Assembly (NCBI GenBank): GCA_021014325.1
Contig: CM037467.1
Location: forward strand, 9,945,273-10,009,272
Direction of reading: 5' to 3'
DNA from: Plazaster borealis
Taxonomy: Eukaryota; Echinodermata; Asteroidea; Forcipulatida; Labidiasteridae
Length of the DNA: 64,000 bases
In this document: positions 48,501-51,500 of the stretch, one piece after another
Layout of the letters: every line of letters begins with the position of its first letter
Position numbering within the stretch: position 1 is the stretch's first letter
Program-made: the position numbers and the translations under genes
The notes under the pieces: generated by a model
The model's input: only the letters and a program-made list of their open reading frames with translations
What the model was told of the DNA's origin: nothing
Database searches by the model: none

Positions 48501-51500
48501 AAGGGTATTCCTCATATGTACTTTTTTTTTTTTTTTTTTACATTTGTTTTATTCAAATCCACTACCTGAAGTTACACTACTATGTTTTGTGTCCCATGAC
48601 TGTTTCAGGAGCTCGGATTGATCCGCAAGCCAGCCTCGTTTATGACGAGCATCTGTGACGAGAGAGGTCAGGAACTGATCTATGCAGGAATGCCAATCAC
48701 GGAGATCTTCAAGGAAGAGATAGGGATCGGAGGTGTGCTCTCTCTCTTATGGTTCCAAAGAAGGTAAGTAAAAAAAACACTTTCCACTGCAGGGGTCGAT
48801 TGAGTCACTAGCAAGCGTGAAAATACTAGTTATTAAAGCTGAAGGCTTGTCAAACTTGGCTTTTAGGTAGTCCAGCAGGCTTGTCAATCTTGGCTTTTAG
48901 GTAGTCCAGCAGGCTAGTCAAACTTGGCTTTTAGGTAGCCTGGTAGGCTAGTCAAACTTGGTTCTTTTTAGGTAGCCCGGTAGGCTAGTCAAACTTGCCT
49001 TCGAGGTAGCCCGGCTGGCTAGTCAAATGTGGCTCTTAGGTAGCCCGGCTGGCTAGTCAAACTTGGCTCTAAGGTAGCCTGGCTGGCTAGTCAAACTCGG
49101 CTCTAAGGTAGCCTGGCTGGCAAGTCAAACTTGGCTCTAAGGTAGCCTGGCTGGCTAGTCAAACTTGGCTTTTATGTAGCCCAGCAGGCTAGTCAAACTT
49201 GCCTTTGAGGTAACCCGGCTGGCTAGTCAAATTTGGCTCTTAGGTAGCCCGGCTGGCTAGTCAAACTTGGCTTTTAGGTAGCCCAGCTGGCTAGTCAAAC
49301 TTGGCTCTTAGGTAGCCTGGCTGGCTAGTCAAACTTGGCTCTTAGGTAGCCCGACTGGCTAGTCAAACTTGGCTCTTAGGTAGCCCGGCAGGCTAGTCAA
49401 ACTTGGCTCTTAGGTAACCCGGCTGGCTAGTCAAACTTGGCTCTTAGGTAGCCCAGCAGGCTAGTCAAACTTGGCTCTTAGGTAGCCCGACTTGCTAGTC
49501 AAACTTGGCTCTTAGGTTGCCCGGCTGGCTAGTCAAACTTGGCTTTTAGGTAGCCCAGCTGGCTAGTCAAACTTGGCTCTTAGGTAGCCCGGCTGGCTAG
49601 TCAAACTTGGCTCTTAGGTAGCGCGACTGGCAAGTCAAACTTCGCTCTTAGGTAGCCCGACTGGCTAGTCAAACTTGGCTCTTAGGTAGCCCGACTGGCT
49701 AGTCAAACTTGGCTCTTAGGTAGCTCGACTGGCAAGTCAAACTTGGCTCTTAGGTAGCCCGACTGGCAAGTCAAACTTGGCTCTTAGGTAGCTCGACTGG
49801 CAAGTCAAACTTGGCTCTTAGGTAGCCCGACTGGCTAGCCAAACTTGGCTCTTAGGTAGCCCGACTGGCTAGTCAAACTTGCCTTTTAGGTAGCTCGACT
49901 GGCTAGTCAAACTTGGCTCTTAGGTAGCTCGACTGGTTAGTCAAACTTGGCTCTTAGGTAGCCAGACTGGCTAGTCAAATTTGGCTCTTAGGTAGCCCAG
50001 CAGGCTAGTCAAACTTGGCTCTTAGGTAGCCCAGGAGGCTAGTCAAACGGGAGCTAATTTACACTTGAAGCAATCAATTCATATCGATGGGCCTACTCAA
50101 TGTAAAAACTTTAGAAGCATAACCTATTACGAAATGGAGCCTGAGGACATGACAGGAATTGAAAACTGTAGACCTGCAGAAGAGAAAAGTTTTATAGATT
50201 TTCCTACATTATTATGCTTTTTAACAAAAAGGTATTTATAATTTGGAATAGAAAGGGTCGTGGCCGTTCTTTATTGCACAGCAACGACCCTGCTGGTCTT
50301 AAACTGCCATTGAAGACCTCGTCACCACTCTTTCATTTCCTTAGTAATAAACCAAAAGAGAAACTGACTGAAAGCTTGTGCACCATTTATTTTAAAAATA
50401 TAAATAATTTTTTATTATCTATAAACAGACTACCAGTGTACGCAACCAAGTTCATTGAGATGTGTTTGATGGTGACCGCTGATCATGGGCCGGCCGTCTC
50501 CGGTGCCCATAACACCATAGTAACGGCTAGAGCTGGTAAAGACCTCATCTCATCGTTGTGCTCCGGACTTCTCACTATCGTAAGTGTTTCTTTAAGATAC
50601 TTATTTATTTTATTATTATTATTATATATCTTTGGTAATGAAACCAAGGATGCCTCATAAGTGAACTTAATCACTGTAGCTCGCAAGCCTAAGGAAACCT
50701 GTAAACAAGGGTGCTTGCTATGTGAACCAGAAACACCGGGGTTGGATAACCCTACTCTTCCATGATAAGTGTTCTGGGTTCTTTTACATGCAACTTCCAA
50801 TCCTAGTACAGGGGACCTACGGCTTAATGTCCCATCCCAAGGACAAAGCAATTATGGTAAAGTATCTTGCTCAATGACACAAGTGTCATTACCTGGACTC
50901 GATTCTGCTGACCGCTCGGCCACGACACACCACTATTTATTCAGGATTCTCCCCATGCACAAGCTAGCGTATCGGGCCAATACGCGCAAATTGCATGCCG
51001 ACACGCACAAATTCTGTCTATTGGACTTTAAGCATTCCTGAAACTAATACTGAACTCCTCTTGAGTATACAGCACCGGAGGCCAAATGGAGGTTGATCAT
51101 TTACATCAACGATCTCTACCCTTGCAGGTACCTGTTAACTCCTGGGTGAAGAGAAGCAATTATGGTTAAATGTCTATTCCAAAGGACAGAAGTGTCATGA
51201 CTGGCATTCAAACCTACACTCTGACGACTCGGTCATCAGAACTTGAGTTCAATGTGCTAGACTGCTCGGCCATGAATATAAAATAATGTTTCTCCTTTCA
51301 TTTTGAGACTATTTTTGTCGTTTTCCAGGGTGATCGATTCGGTGGAGCGTTGGACGCTGCAGCCAAGCAGTTCAGCACTGCCTATGATTCCGGTCTGATT
51401 CCTCATGACTTTGTCAATAAGATGAGAGCAGAGCACAAGCTTATCATGGGCATCGGGCACAGGGTCAAATCGGTGAGTGACTTTTTACAGGGTTTGCCCT

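Noticed and set aside
48843..50048. Possible CRISPR array
   Set aside because: Pure tandem repeat without spacers; intronic minisatellite.
50214..50660. 148-codon plus-strand frame as a separate gene
   Set aside because: It includes ACLY exon 21 in frame. The rest is intron and a degraded palindromic repeat.
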